NCBI GenBank assembly: GCA_964632165.1
Contig: CAZWCZ010000002.1
Location: 47,186-111,185, forward strand
Direction: 5' to 3'
Length of the DNA: 64,000 nt
From: SIG299 sp964632165
GTDB taxonomy: Bacteria > Bacillota > Clostridia > Lachnospirales > Lachnospiraceae
Under the pieces are notes generated by a model, which saw nothing but the letters and a program-made list of their open reading frames with translations, searched no databases and was not told the origin of the DNA. Numbering within the stretch: the stretch's first letter is position 1; each line of letters begins with the position of its first letter. Positions 16,407-26,006 of this stretch are shown piece after piece. A program made the translations under genes and the position numbers.

Positions 16407-18788
16407 CTATTCCAGTCCGCGCATTGCCAACGCCTTAGTCTGAAGTTCCATCAGCTTAAAGTAGGTTCCTTTTTTCTCTATCAGTTCTGCATGAGTTCCT
16501 TCTTCGGTAACTTTTCCGTCATCTACTACGATCAGACGGTCCGCATTCCGGAGCGTGGAAAGCCGATGTGCAATGGAAAGCGTTGTCCTTCCCTTTACCA
16601 GTTTTTCCAAAGATTCCTGAATGGCAAGTTCCGTTTCCGTATCGACGGCAGAAGTAGCTTCATCCAGGATCAGGATGCGCGGATCGGCAAGAATGGCTCT
16701 TGCCATCGAAATCCTCTGTTTTTCTCCGCCGGAAAGGCTCCTTCCCGAAGATCCGATGATCGTGTCATAGCCCTGTGGCATCTTACAGATAAAGTCATGT
16801 GCCGCAGCTTTTCTGGCCGCATCGATGATCTCCCTTCTGGAAGCATCCGGTCTGGCATAAGCAATGTTTTCCGCAACGGTTCCCATAAAAATATAGGTTT
16901 CCTGTGATACCATCGCAATGCTGTTTCTCAATTCATGAAATCCCATTTGTTTTACATCAATGTCATCGATCTTTATCACGCCTTCATCCGGATCGTACAA
17001 TCTGGAGATCAGATTGACCAACGTCGATTTCCCTGCACCGGAACGTCCGACAATGCCAAGCATTTTCCCTGCTTCCACTGTAAAGGAAACATCCTTTAAG
17101 ACCGGCTTATGAGGTTCATATCCGAAGGTTACATGTGAAAGTTCGATCTTTCCGTTGATATGTTCCGGCCGAATCGGGTCAGCAGCTTCTTTTACTTCCG
17201 GCACCGCATCAATGATCTCAAACATACGCTGGGAAGAATTCAGACAATCCGTCATCCAGCGGAATACGTAAGAGAAAAAATCCAACGGCCCCTGCAGCTG
17301 CGTCACATAACCCGCAAACGTAACCAACATACCAAATTCCAGGTTAGAACCGCTCAGAATGATAGCGGCGCCAAGTCCCCAGACGATAAAATAACTCAGA
17401 TTTTCCACAACGGAATACAACGCATTAAATTTATTGTCATAACGCATGACATCCATTTCCGCTTCCCGCACTCCGCGGTTTCCTTTTCCAAGGCGGTTCA
17501 GTTCCTGTTCCTGCTGGCCAAACGCTTTTACTACACGTGCCCCGGTAATACTGTCGTTGAGCTGACTGTTCAGGCGGCGGTTCGCACGATGCCGTTTTCC
17601 ATAAAACGTCCAAAGCCTCGGGAGCATCCGGTAACTCTGTATCGTCAGAAACGGCAGCAAAAACAAAGCCGCCAGTGCTAACCACGGCTGGATACTGAAC
17701 ATGATGATACAGGTAGCAATGATCGTAAAAGCATTGGTAAATATGTACGGAAGACCGTCCACGAAAAAGCCGGTCACTTCACTGGCATCATCCAGTACTC
17801 TTGTCATCAGTGCTCCGGTCTGTCTGGAATTATAGAAACTAATGGAAAGCTTCCCCATCGACGTAAATACTTCATCTTTCATTTCAGCAACCACTTCCGG
17901 CACGATCCTTGCCGTCATTGCTCCATGCAGCATACCAAGTCCCTGGATCAGGATCTTTGTCACTACCATGGTGAGCACCGCAAACAGAAGGATCACTGTA
18001 AACTTTCCGCCGAAGCTTTCCGCAAACGCAAGCAGCTCCGGATCCCGGCAAAGCACCTTGTCATATAAAAAAGTACCGGACAGATATGGCCATACCAGGT
18101 TCAGGGCACCGATCAGGACATAACAGACAAACATCACAGCAAGTCTCGCCTTATACTTCAGGAAATATTTCATTACCCTCATAAAAAGGGACTTCTTATC
18201 CATACACTTCGGACAGACTTTTCTCTCCTGGTCCGGATACAGCGTTCCGCATTTCGGACAGCACTCATGCTTTTTCTTTCCGAGGATATCCTCGTCTGAC
18301 AGTGGTTCCTTCTTTTTGATCTTTTCAAGATTTTTTGTGAAACGTTCCATTTCACTCATCTTACTGTTGGAAAAGCGGCATAAAAATGTCTCTTCTCCGC
18401 GGATTTTTGCCATCAGAGCTCCCCCGCACACCTCCCGGAGGACCTCTGTGCTTTCCACATCCTCCAGCGGATAGATCCGCAGTAACGGCTCCTGCTCTTC
18501 AAACGCTGCTCCCATTTTATGTCCGGCATAACCGCCGAAACTGTATTCTCCCTCCGCATGATACGGATAACAGACGCAGACCAGACGGTCAGCAGTCAGC
18601 AGCAGATAGTTCTGTACAAAACGGAATTCTTCATCGTAGTCCACATTTGCCTTATACAGGACATCCTCTTTCTTTATCTCATACTTTTCCAGACAGGAAT
18701 AAGCTTTTTTCGGAAGCAGCATCCACTTTTCTGCTGCTTCCTTTTCTCCTTTTTTCTCTGCATGCTCCATTTTTTCTGTCTTACTCAT
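16407..18788 (-). CDS. ABC exporter half-transporter with N-terminal zinc ribbon
   Basis: This 793-residue protein has a 170-residue soluble N-terminal domain and a zinc ribbon at C177, C180, C192 and C195. Six membrane helices follow (about 210-495). The ATPase domain has Walker A GRSGAGKST, signature LSGGEKQRISMARA and Walker B ILILDEATSAVDTET. The ATPase motifs look canonical in both this subunit and the 13571-15784 subunit, so neither site appears degenerate. The matched zinc ribbons point to a heterodimer. It is transcribed after pyruvate kinase across a 65-base gap holding a 20-base perfect palindrome. Confidence 0.9.
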   Translation of the reverse strand: MSKTEKMEHAEKKGEKEAAEKWMLLPKKAYSCLEKYEIKKEDVLYKANVDYDEEFRFVQNYLLLTADRLVCVCYPYHAEGEYSFGGYAGHKMGAAFEEQEPLLRIYPLEDVESTEVLREVCGGALMAKIRGEETFLCRFSNSKMSEMERFTKNLEKIKKKEPLSDEDILGKKKHECCPKCGTLYPDQERKVCPKCMDKKSLFMRVMKYFLKYKARLAVMFVCYVLIGALNLVWPYLSGTFLYDKVLCRDPELLAFAESFGGKFTVILLFAVLTMVVTKILIQGLGMLHGAMTARIVPEVVAEMKDEVFTSMGKLSISFYNSRQTGALMTRVLDDASEVTGFFVDGLPYIFTNAFTIIATCIIMFSIQPWLALAALFLLPFLTIQSYRMLPRLWTFYGKRHRANRRLNSQLNDSITGARVVKAFGQQEQELNRLGKGNRGVREAEMDVMRYDNKFNALYSVVENLSYFIVWGLGAAIILSGSNLEFGMLVTFAGYVTQLQGPLDFFSYVFRWMTDCLNSSQRMFEIIDAVPEVKEAADPIRPEHINGKIELSHVTFGYEPHKPVLKDVSFTVEAGKMLGIVGRSGAGKSTLVNLISRLYDPDEGVIKIDDIDVKQMGFHELRNSIAMVSQETYIFMGTVAENIAYARPDASRREIIDAARKAAAHDFICKMPQGYDTIIGSSGRSLSGGEKQRISMARAILADPRILILDEATSAVDTETELAIQESLEKLVKGRTTLSIAHRLSTLRNADRLIVVDDGKVTEEGTHAELIEKKGTYFKLMELQTKALAMRGLE

Positions 18789-18807
18789 AACTTCCTCTTA
18801 ACTTTCT

Positions 18808-18827
18808 GAAAGCAGGATCCTGCTTTC
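18808..18827. repeat. 20-base perfect palindrome between pyk and the exporter genes
   Basis: GAAAGCAGGATCCTGCTTTC is fully self-complementary. As RNA it would fold to an 8-bp stem with a GATC loop, without a following U run. It could be an operator, a processing site or a weak attenuator between pyk and the exporter operon. Confidence 0.7.
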
Positions 18828-18853
18828 CGAATACGACCTTTTTCTGAGGCTTT

Positions 18854-20269
18854 TTACTTTACCGTCTCAATCTTGATCGTATTTGTATTACCGGTCTGGC
18901 CGTTGATCTGACCTCCGGTTAAAACTACATTGTCTCCCGGCTGAAGTCCGAGCAGATTCTTTGCCTGCATCAGGCCATGATAAAACATAACTTCAACAGA
19001 ATTGAATTCCTCTGCCAGTGCCGGCTTTACACCCCAGCTCAGATTCAGCTTTCTCCAGACACGCTCCGAAGTTGTCATACCGATGATAGGCATCGGACAG
19101 CGGAACCGGCTGACCATTCTTGCCGTACGTCCGCTGAGGGAACTCGCTACGATACATTTTGCATTCACGTCGATTGCCATGGCACAGGTTCCATGGGACA
19201 CCGCATCCAGATTATTATGGATCGTAAATTCCGTATGACGGAACCACTCCGTGTAATTAATGTTCTTCTCCGTATATTCCGCAATCTCTGCCATATTTTT
19301 GACGGCAGCTACCGGATATTTGCCCGCAGCCGTTTCTCCCGACAGCATAACTGCAGAAGTTCCGTCGTATACCGCATTTGCTACGTCGGAAATCTCTGCT
19401 CTGGTCGGACGCGGATTATGGATCATGGATTCCAGCATCTCAGTTGCCGTGATCACTCTCTTGCCCATCAGACGGCATTTGCTGATCAGATGCTTTTGGA
19501 TCGCCGGCACCTCAACAAAAGGCACTTCTACACCAAGATCTCCTCTGGCAACCATGATGCCATTTGCGATTTCGCAGATCTCTTCGATATGTTCGATCCC
19601 GGAACGGTTTTCAATCTTTGCGATCACGTCAATGTCTTCTCCGCCGTTCTCATCCAGGAACTTACGCATATCCAGCATGTCCTGCTTTGTGGAAACAAAG
19701 GATGCTGCTACAAAATCCACACCGTTTTCAATGCCAAATAACAGATCCTTTTTATCCTGTTCACTTAAAAATGCCTGTTTCAGAACATGATTCGGGAAAT
19801 TCATGCTCTTGCGGTCCGACATTTCTCCACCGGTAACTACCGTACAGACTGCATCATTTCCTTTCAATTCCTTTACTTCAAAAGCAACCAGTCCGTTGCA
19901 GACCAGGATCGTATCTCCCACGCTCAGTTCATTTATCAGATTCTTGTAGGTAACGGCAACTCTCGTCTCATCTCCCACGATATCCTCTGTCGTAAACGTA
20001 AAGGTATCCCCTTCTTTTACCGTGACCTTTTTGTTTGCAAAGGTCTTGATCCGGTACTCCGGTCCCTTGGTATCCAACATAATGGCGATCGGAAGGTTCA
20101 GTTTTTCTCTGACCTTCTTGATCCGGTTTATCTTTACTAAATGTTCCTCGTGGGAACCATGCGAAAAATTGATCCTGGCTACGTTCATTCCGGCTTCACA
20201 CAGTTTGGCAAGCACCTCTTCGCTTTCACATGCCGGTCCTATGGTACAAATTATTTTTGTTCTTCTCAT
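18854..20269 (-). CDS. pyk: Pyruvate kinase
   Basis: This enzyme converts phosphoenolpyruvate and ADP to pyruvate and ATP in the last step of glycolysis. The 471-residue sequence carries the expected motifs: TKIICTIGPA at the start, INFSHGSHEEH, MLDTKGPEYR, AKIENRSGIE and MVARGDLGVEVPF (active site), followed by the VITATEMLESM segment. It ends after the C domain (TGGQINGQTGNTNTIK) and lacks the extra PEP-utiliser-like domain found in Bacillus enzymes, giving the classic short length. It has its own strong promoter at 20369-20397. Confidence 0.97.
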   Translation of the reverse strand: MRRTKIICTIGPACESEEVLAKLCEAGMNVARINFSHGSHEEHLVKINRIKKVREKLNLPIAIMLDTKGPEYRIKTFANKKVTVKEGDTFTFTTEDIVGDETRVAVTYKNLINELSVGDTILVCNGLVAFEVKELKGNDAVCTVVTGGEMSDRKSMNFPNHVLKQAFLSEQDKKDLLFGIENGVDFVAASFVSTKQDMLDMRKFLDENGGEDIDVIAKIENRSGIEHIEEICEIANGIMVARGDLGVEVPFVEVPAIQKHLISKCRLMGKRVITATEMLESMIHNPRPTRAEISDVANAVYDGTSAVMLSGETAAGKYPVAAVKNMAEIAEYTEKNINYTEWFRHTEFTIHNNLDAVSHGTCAMAIDVNAKCIVASSLSGRTARMVSRFRCPMPIIGMTTSERVWRKLNLSWGVKPALAEEFNSVEVMFYHGLMQAKNLLGLQPGDNVVLTGGQINGQTGNTNTIKIETVK

Positions 20270-20368
20270 TTTATTTATAACCTCCTTTTGACAGTAGTTT
20301 TCCCGAACTTTTCAATGTAATGCGGTAACGGACTCTCTTGTTCCAAAGAAACAAAAAAACCCTTATAC

Positions 20369-20397
20369 ATTGTAACAGATGTATTCTGTTTTCACAA
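20369..20397 (-). promoter_or_regulatory. Promoter of pyk
   Basis: On the minus strand TTGTGA (20392-20397) and TACAAT (20369-20374) are spaced by 17 bases, about 100 bases before the pyk start. The remaining part of the 281-base divergent gap up to 20550 is AT-rich; I see no strong plus-strand promoter beyond a possible TATGCT near 20520. Confidence 0.7.
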
Positions 20398-20550
20398 TTC
20401 AAAGTTTTATTTTTTCTTCCTATTTATTAAGCACAGTTTCATCATTGTTTTACCTGTCTTGTTTTTTAATCAATATTTAGTTAAATTTAGCTTTATTTTT
20501 CTTTACTTTTTATTTCTTTTATGCTAAACTTGACCTAAGGAGGCAGATTT

Positions 20551-21204
20551 ATGGAACTGATCATTTTTGACCTGGACGGCACTCTTGCCGAAACAACCGA
20601 AGATCTTTTGCAGGCATTGAACCGTATGCTTTCTGACTTCCGATTGCCTTTCTGCACAAAAGAGCACCTGATGACCTTTGTCAATAACGGGATCTATGAA
20701 TTCATCCGGCACGCGCTCCCGGAACATCTGCAAAATGACAGAGCTTTTATCACACAGGCCATTGATCATTATGAATTTCATTATTCCGATTGCTATTCCG
20801 ATAAGACACATCCTTATGAAGGACTTCCTGAAGTTTTATGTATGCTGCGTAAGAGGGGGTTCCGCCTTGCCGTTCTTTCCAATAAGCAGGACGTCTTTGT
20901 AAAGCGCATCATTTCCAAGCTCTATCCATCGGATCTGTTTTGTGAAATTCACGGACAGTCTGTTTTCCCCGCAAAGCCGGACCCTCAATCCGTCCTCGCC
21001 ATTGCTGCTTCTCTCGGAATTGCTCCTGCCGACTGTATTTATTGCGGTGATTCCGATGTTGATATGCTGACTGCAAAAAATGCAGGCATGTATCCGCTCG
21101 GTGTTTCCTGGGGATATCGGTCCCCGGCTTTTCTTTCCGCATCCGGTGCCGCAGCCATTGCCGCAGACCCTCTCGATCTGCTTCGCATTGTTTCAGCCTT
21201 ATAA
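20551..21204 (+). CDS. HAD-superfamily phosphatase, phosphoglycolate-phosphatase type
   Basis: This 217-residue hydrolase has HAD motif I FDLDGTLAE (residues 6-14, nucleophile Asp6 with Asp8), motif II VLSNK, the motif III lysine in AKPDPQ, and motif IV YCGDSDVDMLTAKNAGM. The helical cap between motifs I and II (about 20-80) is the C1 type of Gph-like enzymes. It probably dephosphorylates a small metabolite; phosphoglycolate is only the family default. AAGGAGG precedes ATG 20551. It is followed after 16 bases by the PHP gene, so the two are likely co-transcribed. Confidence 0.88.
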   Translation: MELIIFDLDGTLAETTEDLLQALNRMLSDFRLPFCTKEHLMTFVNNGIYEFIRHALPEHLQNDRAFITQAIDHYEFHYSDCYSDKTHPYEGLPEVLCMLRKRGFRLAVLSNKQDVFVKRIISKLYPSDLFCEIHGQSVFPAKPDPQSVLAIAASLGIAPADCIYCGDSDVDMLTAKNAGMYPLGVSWGYRSPAFLSASGAAAIAADPLDLLRIVSAL

Positions 21205-21220
21205 GAAAGGAGATCCTTTG

Positions 21221-22264
21221 ATGAAAAAATACCTTTTACCAAATGACAGGACCTGGTATCGTGCCAATCTTCACTGTCATTCCACCTGTTCAGACGGTCA
21301 TCTTACTCCGGAACAGCTTAAAAACGCTTACAAGAGCCACGGTTACTCTATTCTTGCCATCACGGATCACGAGATTCTTCTTGATCACTCCGATCTGAAT
21401 GACGAAAATTTTCTTACCATTACAAGTTCTGAATATTCCATTTCCGAATGGCCGCCTCACTATCCTTCGATCGATGGCATTGCTCCAGATATCAGTTGGA
21501 ACCGGATGAAGACCATTCATCTGAATATTTTTTCCAAGGACCCGCACAATACTTTTCAGACTGCTTGTGCGCCAAGTTCCCTGAACAAATACCAGGAGCG
21601 TTTCCTTCCGTCCTTAAAATGTGACGGCTATGAGCGCAAATATACCAGAGAAGGGATCAATGAAACCATCCGCCTTTTAAATGATGCCGGTTTTCTTGTT
21701 CAATACAATCATCCGAACTGGTCCCTCAACGAAAGAGAGGATTACATCCATCTGGAGGGTTTATGGGCTCTGGAAATCCTGAACTATGCAACAGAACTTG
21801 AAACCGGAGCAGAATATTGTCCGTATATCTATGATGATATGACAAGAAACGGCATGTACCATCTGTTCTGCACAATGGGAGACGACAATCACAATAACGA
21901 TCTGACCCTCCGCCAGTCCTTCGGCGGTTCCACGATGATTGCTGCAGAAGAACTTCGTTATGACTGTGTCATGGATGCCATGGAAAAAGGTGAATTTTAC
22001 TGCACAAGCGGACGCGAAAATCCTCCGCTCATCCATGCACTTTATGTCGAAGATAATGTGATCAAAGTAGACTGTTCCCCTGCTGTTTCCGTTTACTGCA
22101 ACGGTTATTGCCGTGCAGACCGCAACGTAAACGGCACCGATATTACACATGCGGAATTTCCGTTACGGGAAAGTGATGTGTTCTTCCGCATTACCGTACG
22201 CGACCGTTTCGGGAACAACGCACATACACATAACTATTTTGTAAAAGACTATCTTGAAAAATAA
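21221..22264 (+). CDS. PHP-domain phosphoesterase
   Basis: The start is ATG 21221 (MKKYLLPNDRTWYRANLHCH), seven bases after AGGAG; the frame open further upstream is not a gene. The 347-residue protein has the PHP motif NLHCHSTCSDGHLTP (residues 16-30), ITDHEIL, and later VQYNHPNW and MGDDNHNND, which supply metal-binding histidines and aspartates. The last 60 residues form a beta-rich extension (FFRITVRDRFGNNAHT). It resembles stand-alone PHP phosphoesterases that act on sugar or nucleotide phosphates; the substrate is unknown. Confidence 0.85.
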   Translation: MKKYLLPNDRTWYRANLHCHSTCSDGHLTPEQLKNAYKSHGYSILAITDHEILLDHSDLNDENFLTITSSEYSISEWPPHYPSIDGIAPDISWNRMKTIHLNIFSKDPHNTFQTACAPSSLNKYQERFLPSLKCDGYERKYTREGINETIRLLNDAGFLVQYNHPNWSLNEREDYIHLEGLWALEILNYATELETGAEYCPYIYDDMTRNGMYHLFCTMGDDNHNNDLTLRQSFGGSTMIAAEELRYDCVMDAMEKGEFYCTSGRENPPLIHALYVEDNVIKVDCSPAVSVYCNGYCRADRNVNGTDITHAEFPLRESDVFFRITVRDRFGNNAHTHNYFVKDYLEK

Positions 22265-22278
22265 ATTCTCCTATTATT

Positions 22279-22339
22279 AAAAAAGACCTCACCTTTTACG
22301 GCATCTTTCTTTAACTCCGTAAAAGATGAGGTCTTTTTT
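22279..22339. terminator. Bidirectional terminator
   Basis: Arms of 23 bases at 22279-22301 and 22317-22339 pair almost perfectly (AAAAAAGACCTCA core) around a 15-base loop. They give a T run on the plus strand and an A run that becomes U on the minus strand. It ends both the HAD/PHP operon and the GH2 gene. Confidence 0.9.
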
Positions 22340-22341
22340 CT

Positions 22342-24807
22342 TTACCAGCAGTCTGCCAGAGAAACGATCTGCAGCCGACGCTTCACATCTTCCGCTCCAT
22401 CAAAACTCCCACGACGGATATCCTGTTTTTTCAGCACAACACATTCTCCCTCTCTCTTGCTGATGCTGAAAAAATTCCGCTCAAACACCACATCCGCATC
22501 GGAAAAATCCAGCTGCACAAACGGAGCAAACGTATCACTCTTTATCCGGATCTCATACTCTTTTTCTGTTTCTTCCACCTGCACTGCATATGTCGGTTTT
22601 TTTAGATCCAGCCGTTTGTAAGCAAGCAGCACTTCTGTCTCCTTCTGCCGGCTCCCGTCTTCAAATACCACTTCTGCCTCTGCGAACAGATCCCGGTCGT
22701 TTTCATATGCCGTCACATTCTGTTCCATCACGCATACGGAAGCATACGGAGGTACAGATATCCATTCTTCCTCTCTCCTTTGTTCTTCGTCAAATCCCAT
22801 CCGGCAAAAGCGCAGCACCCCCCGGCAGAACCTTTCCTGTGCCGTTTCATTTTCTACCCAGACTCTTAGTTTTTTCTCCTCTTTCTGAATACTGATCGTC
22901 AAAGGAGCAAAAAAACGTTCGGATAAATAGTGCAGTGCTTTCCACCTGCCGTAATAATCTATACCGGACCAGGATGCCACCGGCCAATTGTCATTGATCT
23001 GCCAGTAGATCGCTCCCATACAGCGGCCTCGGTTTCGTCTCCAATGTTCTATCCCTGCTTTGATTGCCATCCCCTGCAGAACCTGAGAACAATACAGTAA
23101 GGACGAAAAGTCCTTCGGATACCGGAAATTTTGTGAAATATAGTAGAGTATCGTTTCGTTTGCCGTGTTATTTTTCTGATGACTTTCCATTACCGGGGAA
23201 AAAATATTCCAATCGTCTTTTCCTGCATAAGTTTCTACTGTTTTCATACAAGGGAACGACTGGAATCCAAATTCGGAGCAAAAGCGAAAATAATGATTTA
23301 AATAATCCGAAAACGGTTTCCTTCCGTGCCAGACATCCCAGTAATGCGTATCCCCACGGTCTTTCGCGTTTGCATCATCAAAACTTCCTCCTGAAGACGG
23401 AGAGGAAGGCCAGAAAAACGTCTGATCATCTTCCTGCCGCAGGACATTCGGAATGACATACTCAAACAGGCGAAGATAGTCTCCGCGAAGAACCGGAGAT
23501 GCCTTACGGAACGCTTCCCATGCATCCCATTTCCACTCCAGCTCATTATTTCCGCACCAAAGCCCCAAACTGGCATGATGCCGCAGTCTTCTTACGTTAT
23601 CCCGCACTTCACAACGGCAGTTTTCTTCCATATCTCCGATCATACCGTAAATATTACACGCAAACATCAAATCCTGCCACACGATCAGTCCAAATTCATC
23701 ACAAAGATCATAAAAGTAATCAGACGGATAATAACCGCCGCCCCAGACACGGATCCCATTATGATGCACTCTTTTGCAGTCCATAAGGAGCTGCCGGGTC
23801 TTTTCTTTTTCTATCCACGGATATACCGCATCTTCCGGAACGTAATTTCCTCCCATGTAAAAGATTTTTTTCCCATTCACAACAAATGCAAACTCCTCGC
23901 CCCAGACATCCTTTTCCCTCGACACAGTGATCGTTCGCAAGCCGATCGTCTTTTTTTCTTCTGCATACGGCGTCCGTGCACAAAGCACGTAAAGAGGCTG
24001 TTCTCCATATCCGTTTGGCCACCAGAGTTTCGGTTCCTTTATAAGGATTCCCCCGTGATACCAGTATCCGTCTTCCGTCTGTGCCAGTGCAGTTATCTTC
24101 CTTGTTCCTGCCTTTTCTGTAAGTTCCAGACGCACACCCTGCCGTTTCGTTTCCTCATCTGCCTCCGACACTCTTACTTTTACGGACAAAGTCACTTCGT
24201 TTTCTCTGTGTTTTTGTCGAATCTTCACTTCTTCTATTTCCGGCTCATTTCCGTAAAGCAAATAAATATCACGTAAGATTCCTGCATCTATCGTCTGCGG
24301 TCCCCAATCCCATCCCATCATGGAATGCGCTTTTCTCAACCACTGGTTTCCCGGGATACATCCCTCTATCGTTGCACATTCTTTCCTGTTCTCCGGAGGA
24401 CAGAACTCTTTTATATAACGGAGAACCGACTGAAAACAAATGCAGATCTCATTTTCTCCTTCCTTCCCATAATTCTCCAGCGGAATTCGATACGTCCTAT
24501 GCATGTTGTTGGTTTCCCCTACAAGAAATCCGTTTATGTATACTTTTGCAAGGGTATCCAGGCTTTCGCAGACCAAAAACAGCTTTGTCTGCATTAAAGC
24601 CTCTTTGGTCAGTTCAAACTTTCTAACAAATTCATAGTCCTTCCAAAAAAGATCGCGGATCTCATATTCCTTTTCCCCCGCATACGGACAAGGGATCTTT
24701 CCTGACGCATACAGACCGGAAATCACGCTTCCCGGCACACTGACATCACACATAAATTCCCCTTCCCTCCAAATACTCCATTTCCCATTCAGGTATTGCT
24801 TTTTCAC
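22342..24807 (-). CDS. Beta-mannosidase, glycoside hydrolase family 2
   Basis: This 821-residue cytoplasmic enzyme (no signal peptide) should release mannose from the non-reducing end of beta-1,4-manno-oligosaccharides. The N-terminal sugar-binding domain, the immunoglobulin-like domain and the TIM barrel are in normal order. WCGNNELEW holds the acid/base Glu422 and CSEFGFQSFP the nucleophile Glu512; both contexts are typical of GH2 beta-mannosidases rather than beta-galactosidases. It starts with GTG 24807, nine bases after GGAGG. It stands alone, divergent to the metallophosphoesterase gene, near the mannan operon whose GH130 enzyme acts on similar substrates. Confidence 0.92.
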   Translation of the reverse strand: MKKQYLNGKWSIWREGEFMCDVSVPGSVISGLYASGKIPCPYAGEKEYEIRDLFWKDYEFVRKFELTKEALMQTKLFLVCESLDTLAKVYINGFLVGETNNMHRTYRIPLENYGKEGENEICICFQSVLRYIKEFCPPENRKECATIEGCIPGNQWLRKAHSMMGWDWGPQTIDAGILRDIYLLYGNEPEIEEVKIRQKHRENEVTLSVKVRVSEADEETKRQGVRLELTEKAGTRKITALAQTEDGYWYHGGILIKEPKLWWPNGYGEQPLYVLCARTPYAEEKKTIGLRTITVSREKDVWGEEFAFVVNGKKIFYMGGNYVPEDAVYPWIEKEKTRQLLMDCKRVHHNGIRVWGGGYYPSDYFYDLCDEFGLIVWQDLMFACNIYGMIGDMEENCRCEVRDNVRRLRHHASLGLWCGNNELEWKWDAWEAFRKASPVLRGDYLRLFEYVIPNVLRQEDDQTFFWPSSPSSGGSFDDANAKDRGDTHYWDVWHGRKPFSDYLNHYFRFCSEFGFQSFPCMKTVETYAGKDDWNIFSPVMESHQKNNTANETILYYISQNFRYPKDFSSLLYCSQVLQGMAIKAGIEHWRRNRGRCMGAIYWQINDNWPVASWSGIDYYGRWKALHYLSERFFAPLTISIQKEEKKLRVWVENETAQERFCRGVLRFCRMGFDEEQRREEEWISVPPYASVCVMEQNVTAYENDRDLFAEAEVVFEDGSRQKETEVLLAYKRLDLKKPTYAVQVEETEKEYEIRIKSDTFAPFVQLDFSDADVVFERNFFSISKREGECVVLKKQDIRRGSFDGAEDVKRRLQIVSLADCW

Positions 24808-24922
24808 AATTGTTCTCCTCCTTGATCCTCCGGTTTGTTCCCACTTTCTCCTTTACGCTTCGCAAAGCTTTCACTACTGGTTTAAATTATTCTTTTTTAA
24901 ATCACTTTTTTACCTAATTTAG

Positions 24923-24951
24923 TTGTTTTAATTTCTTACAAATGATATAAT
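24923..24951 (+). promoter_or_regulatory. Promoter of the metallophosphoesterase gene
   Basis: TTGTTT (24923-24928) and TATAAT (24946-24951) are spaced by 17 bases, 35 bases ahead of ATG 24987. A short odd palindrome CTAATTTAG (24915-24923) abuts the -35 and may be an operator half. No clear promoter is seen for the divergent GH2 gene. Confidence 0.7.
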
Positions 24952-24986
24952 AGATCTAACAAAAAACACTGTAGGAGGTTGTAGCA

Positions 24987-25985
24987 ATGTTAACCTTAAA
25001 AAAAGATCCTTTAAAAGATTTTATTATCTTAAACCTTACCGACCCCCAGCTTTCTGATCGCGAATGGGCAGATCCCAGCAACAGCAACAGACAGATTCTT
25101 ATTTATACCGTTACCGAACTGGCGGAACGTATCCACCCGGATCTTATCCTGATCAGCGGTGATCTTGCCTACGGAAGGCATTTTGCCGCTTACGAAGCTC
25201 TCGCTGATTTTCTGGATTCCTTTGCAATCCCTTGGGCACCGATCTGGGGGAACCACGACAACCAGGAAGGTCCGGAAGCCGTTTTACAGGTAGTTTCTTC
25301 TTATCTGAAACATCCTTACTGTCTGTACGAGCCTGGAGATTCCTCTCTCGGCAACGGCAATTACGTGATCCGCATCGAAGAAAATGGTCATCCGATAGAA
25401 GGGATACTCATGATGGATTCCCATGACAAATCCCCATTTACAACGACGTCCGGAGAAACCGCGATGGTCTGGGCAAAGCTTCTGCCGGAACAGATCACAT
25501 GGTATCGGAAGCAGATTACTGATCTGATCGCTGCCGGATGCAGCGATACCCTGTTGGTAACCCATATTCCGATTTACGCTTATCGCCATGCCTTCGCCGC
25601 TGCCGCCCGCAGTGATATCGATTATCTGAAAGCCAGCGATGAGGCTTATGCCTCCGGAGAAGTCTGGAAAAAAGACTATCAGGACTCCTTTGGTGTCCGT
25701 CGGGAATATATCAGCAGCTACGAAGCAGAAGACGGGATGTTGGAAGCAATCCAAAGCCTTGGTTCTACAAAACACGTTCTTGCCGGTCATGACCATGTCA
25801 ACAGCTTTTCCATTTCCTATCAGGGGATTCGCTTTACTTATGGTCTAAAGACAGGGGCCGGATGTTATTGGAACAAAGAGCTGAACGGCGGCACCGTCCT
25901 TACGGTTACTTCTCACGGCATTTCCAATATCCGTCACGAATATATAAATGCCGGCCATCTGATCCACACACATGAAAGCAACTGA
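24987..25985 (+). CDS. Calcineurin-like metallophosphoesterase
   Basis: This 332-residue protein has all motifs of the dimetal phosphoesterase fold: TDPQL (about 18-22, replacing the usual DxH by DPQ), SGDLAYG, WGNHDNQEG, a later VTHIPIY and AGHDHVN. It has no signal peptide, so it acts inside the cell. The pattern resembles Dcr2/PhoD-like phosphohydrolases and sugar-phosphate-directed members, but the substrate cannot be named. It lies between the GH2 beta-mannosidase and the mannan operon, convergent with the GH130 gene, so a link to mannose metabolism is possible. GTAGGAGGTTGTAGCA precedes ATG. Confidence 0.88.
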   Translation: MLTLKKDPLKDFIILNLTDPQLSDREWADPSNSNRQILIYTVTELAERIHPDLILISGDLAYGRHFAAYEALADFLDSFAIPWAPIWGNHDNQEGPEAVLQVVSSYLKHPYCLYEPGDSSLGNGNYVIRIEENGHPIEGILMMDSHDKSPFTTTSGETAMVWAKLLPEQITWYRKQITDLIAAGCSDTLLVTHIPIYAYRHAFAAAARSDIDYLKASDEAYASGEVWKKDYQDSFGVRREYISSYEAEDGMLEAIQSLGSTKHVLAGHDHVNSFSISYQGIRFTYGLKTGAGCYWNKELNGGTVLTVTSHGISNIRHEYINAGHLIHTHESN

Positions 25986-26006
25986 TTTCTTCGTTTTCTC
26001 TTACAA

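Noticed and set aside
18977..19741. Long plus-strand open frame antisense to pyk
   Set aside because: His/Cys-rich nonsense translation without a recognisable domain; shadow of pyruvate kinase.
24855..24880. Second cre-like site near AAAGCTTTCACT ahead of GH2
   Set aside because: The central CG of the cre consensus is missing, so it does not qualify.
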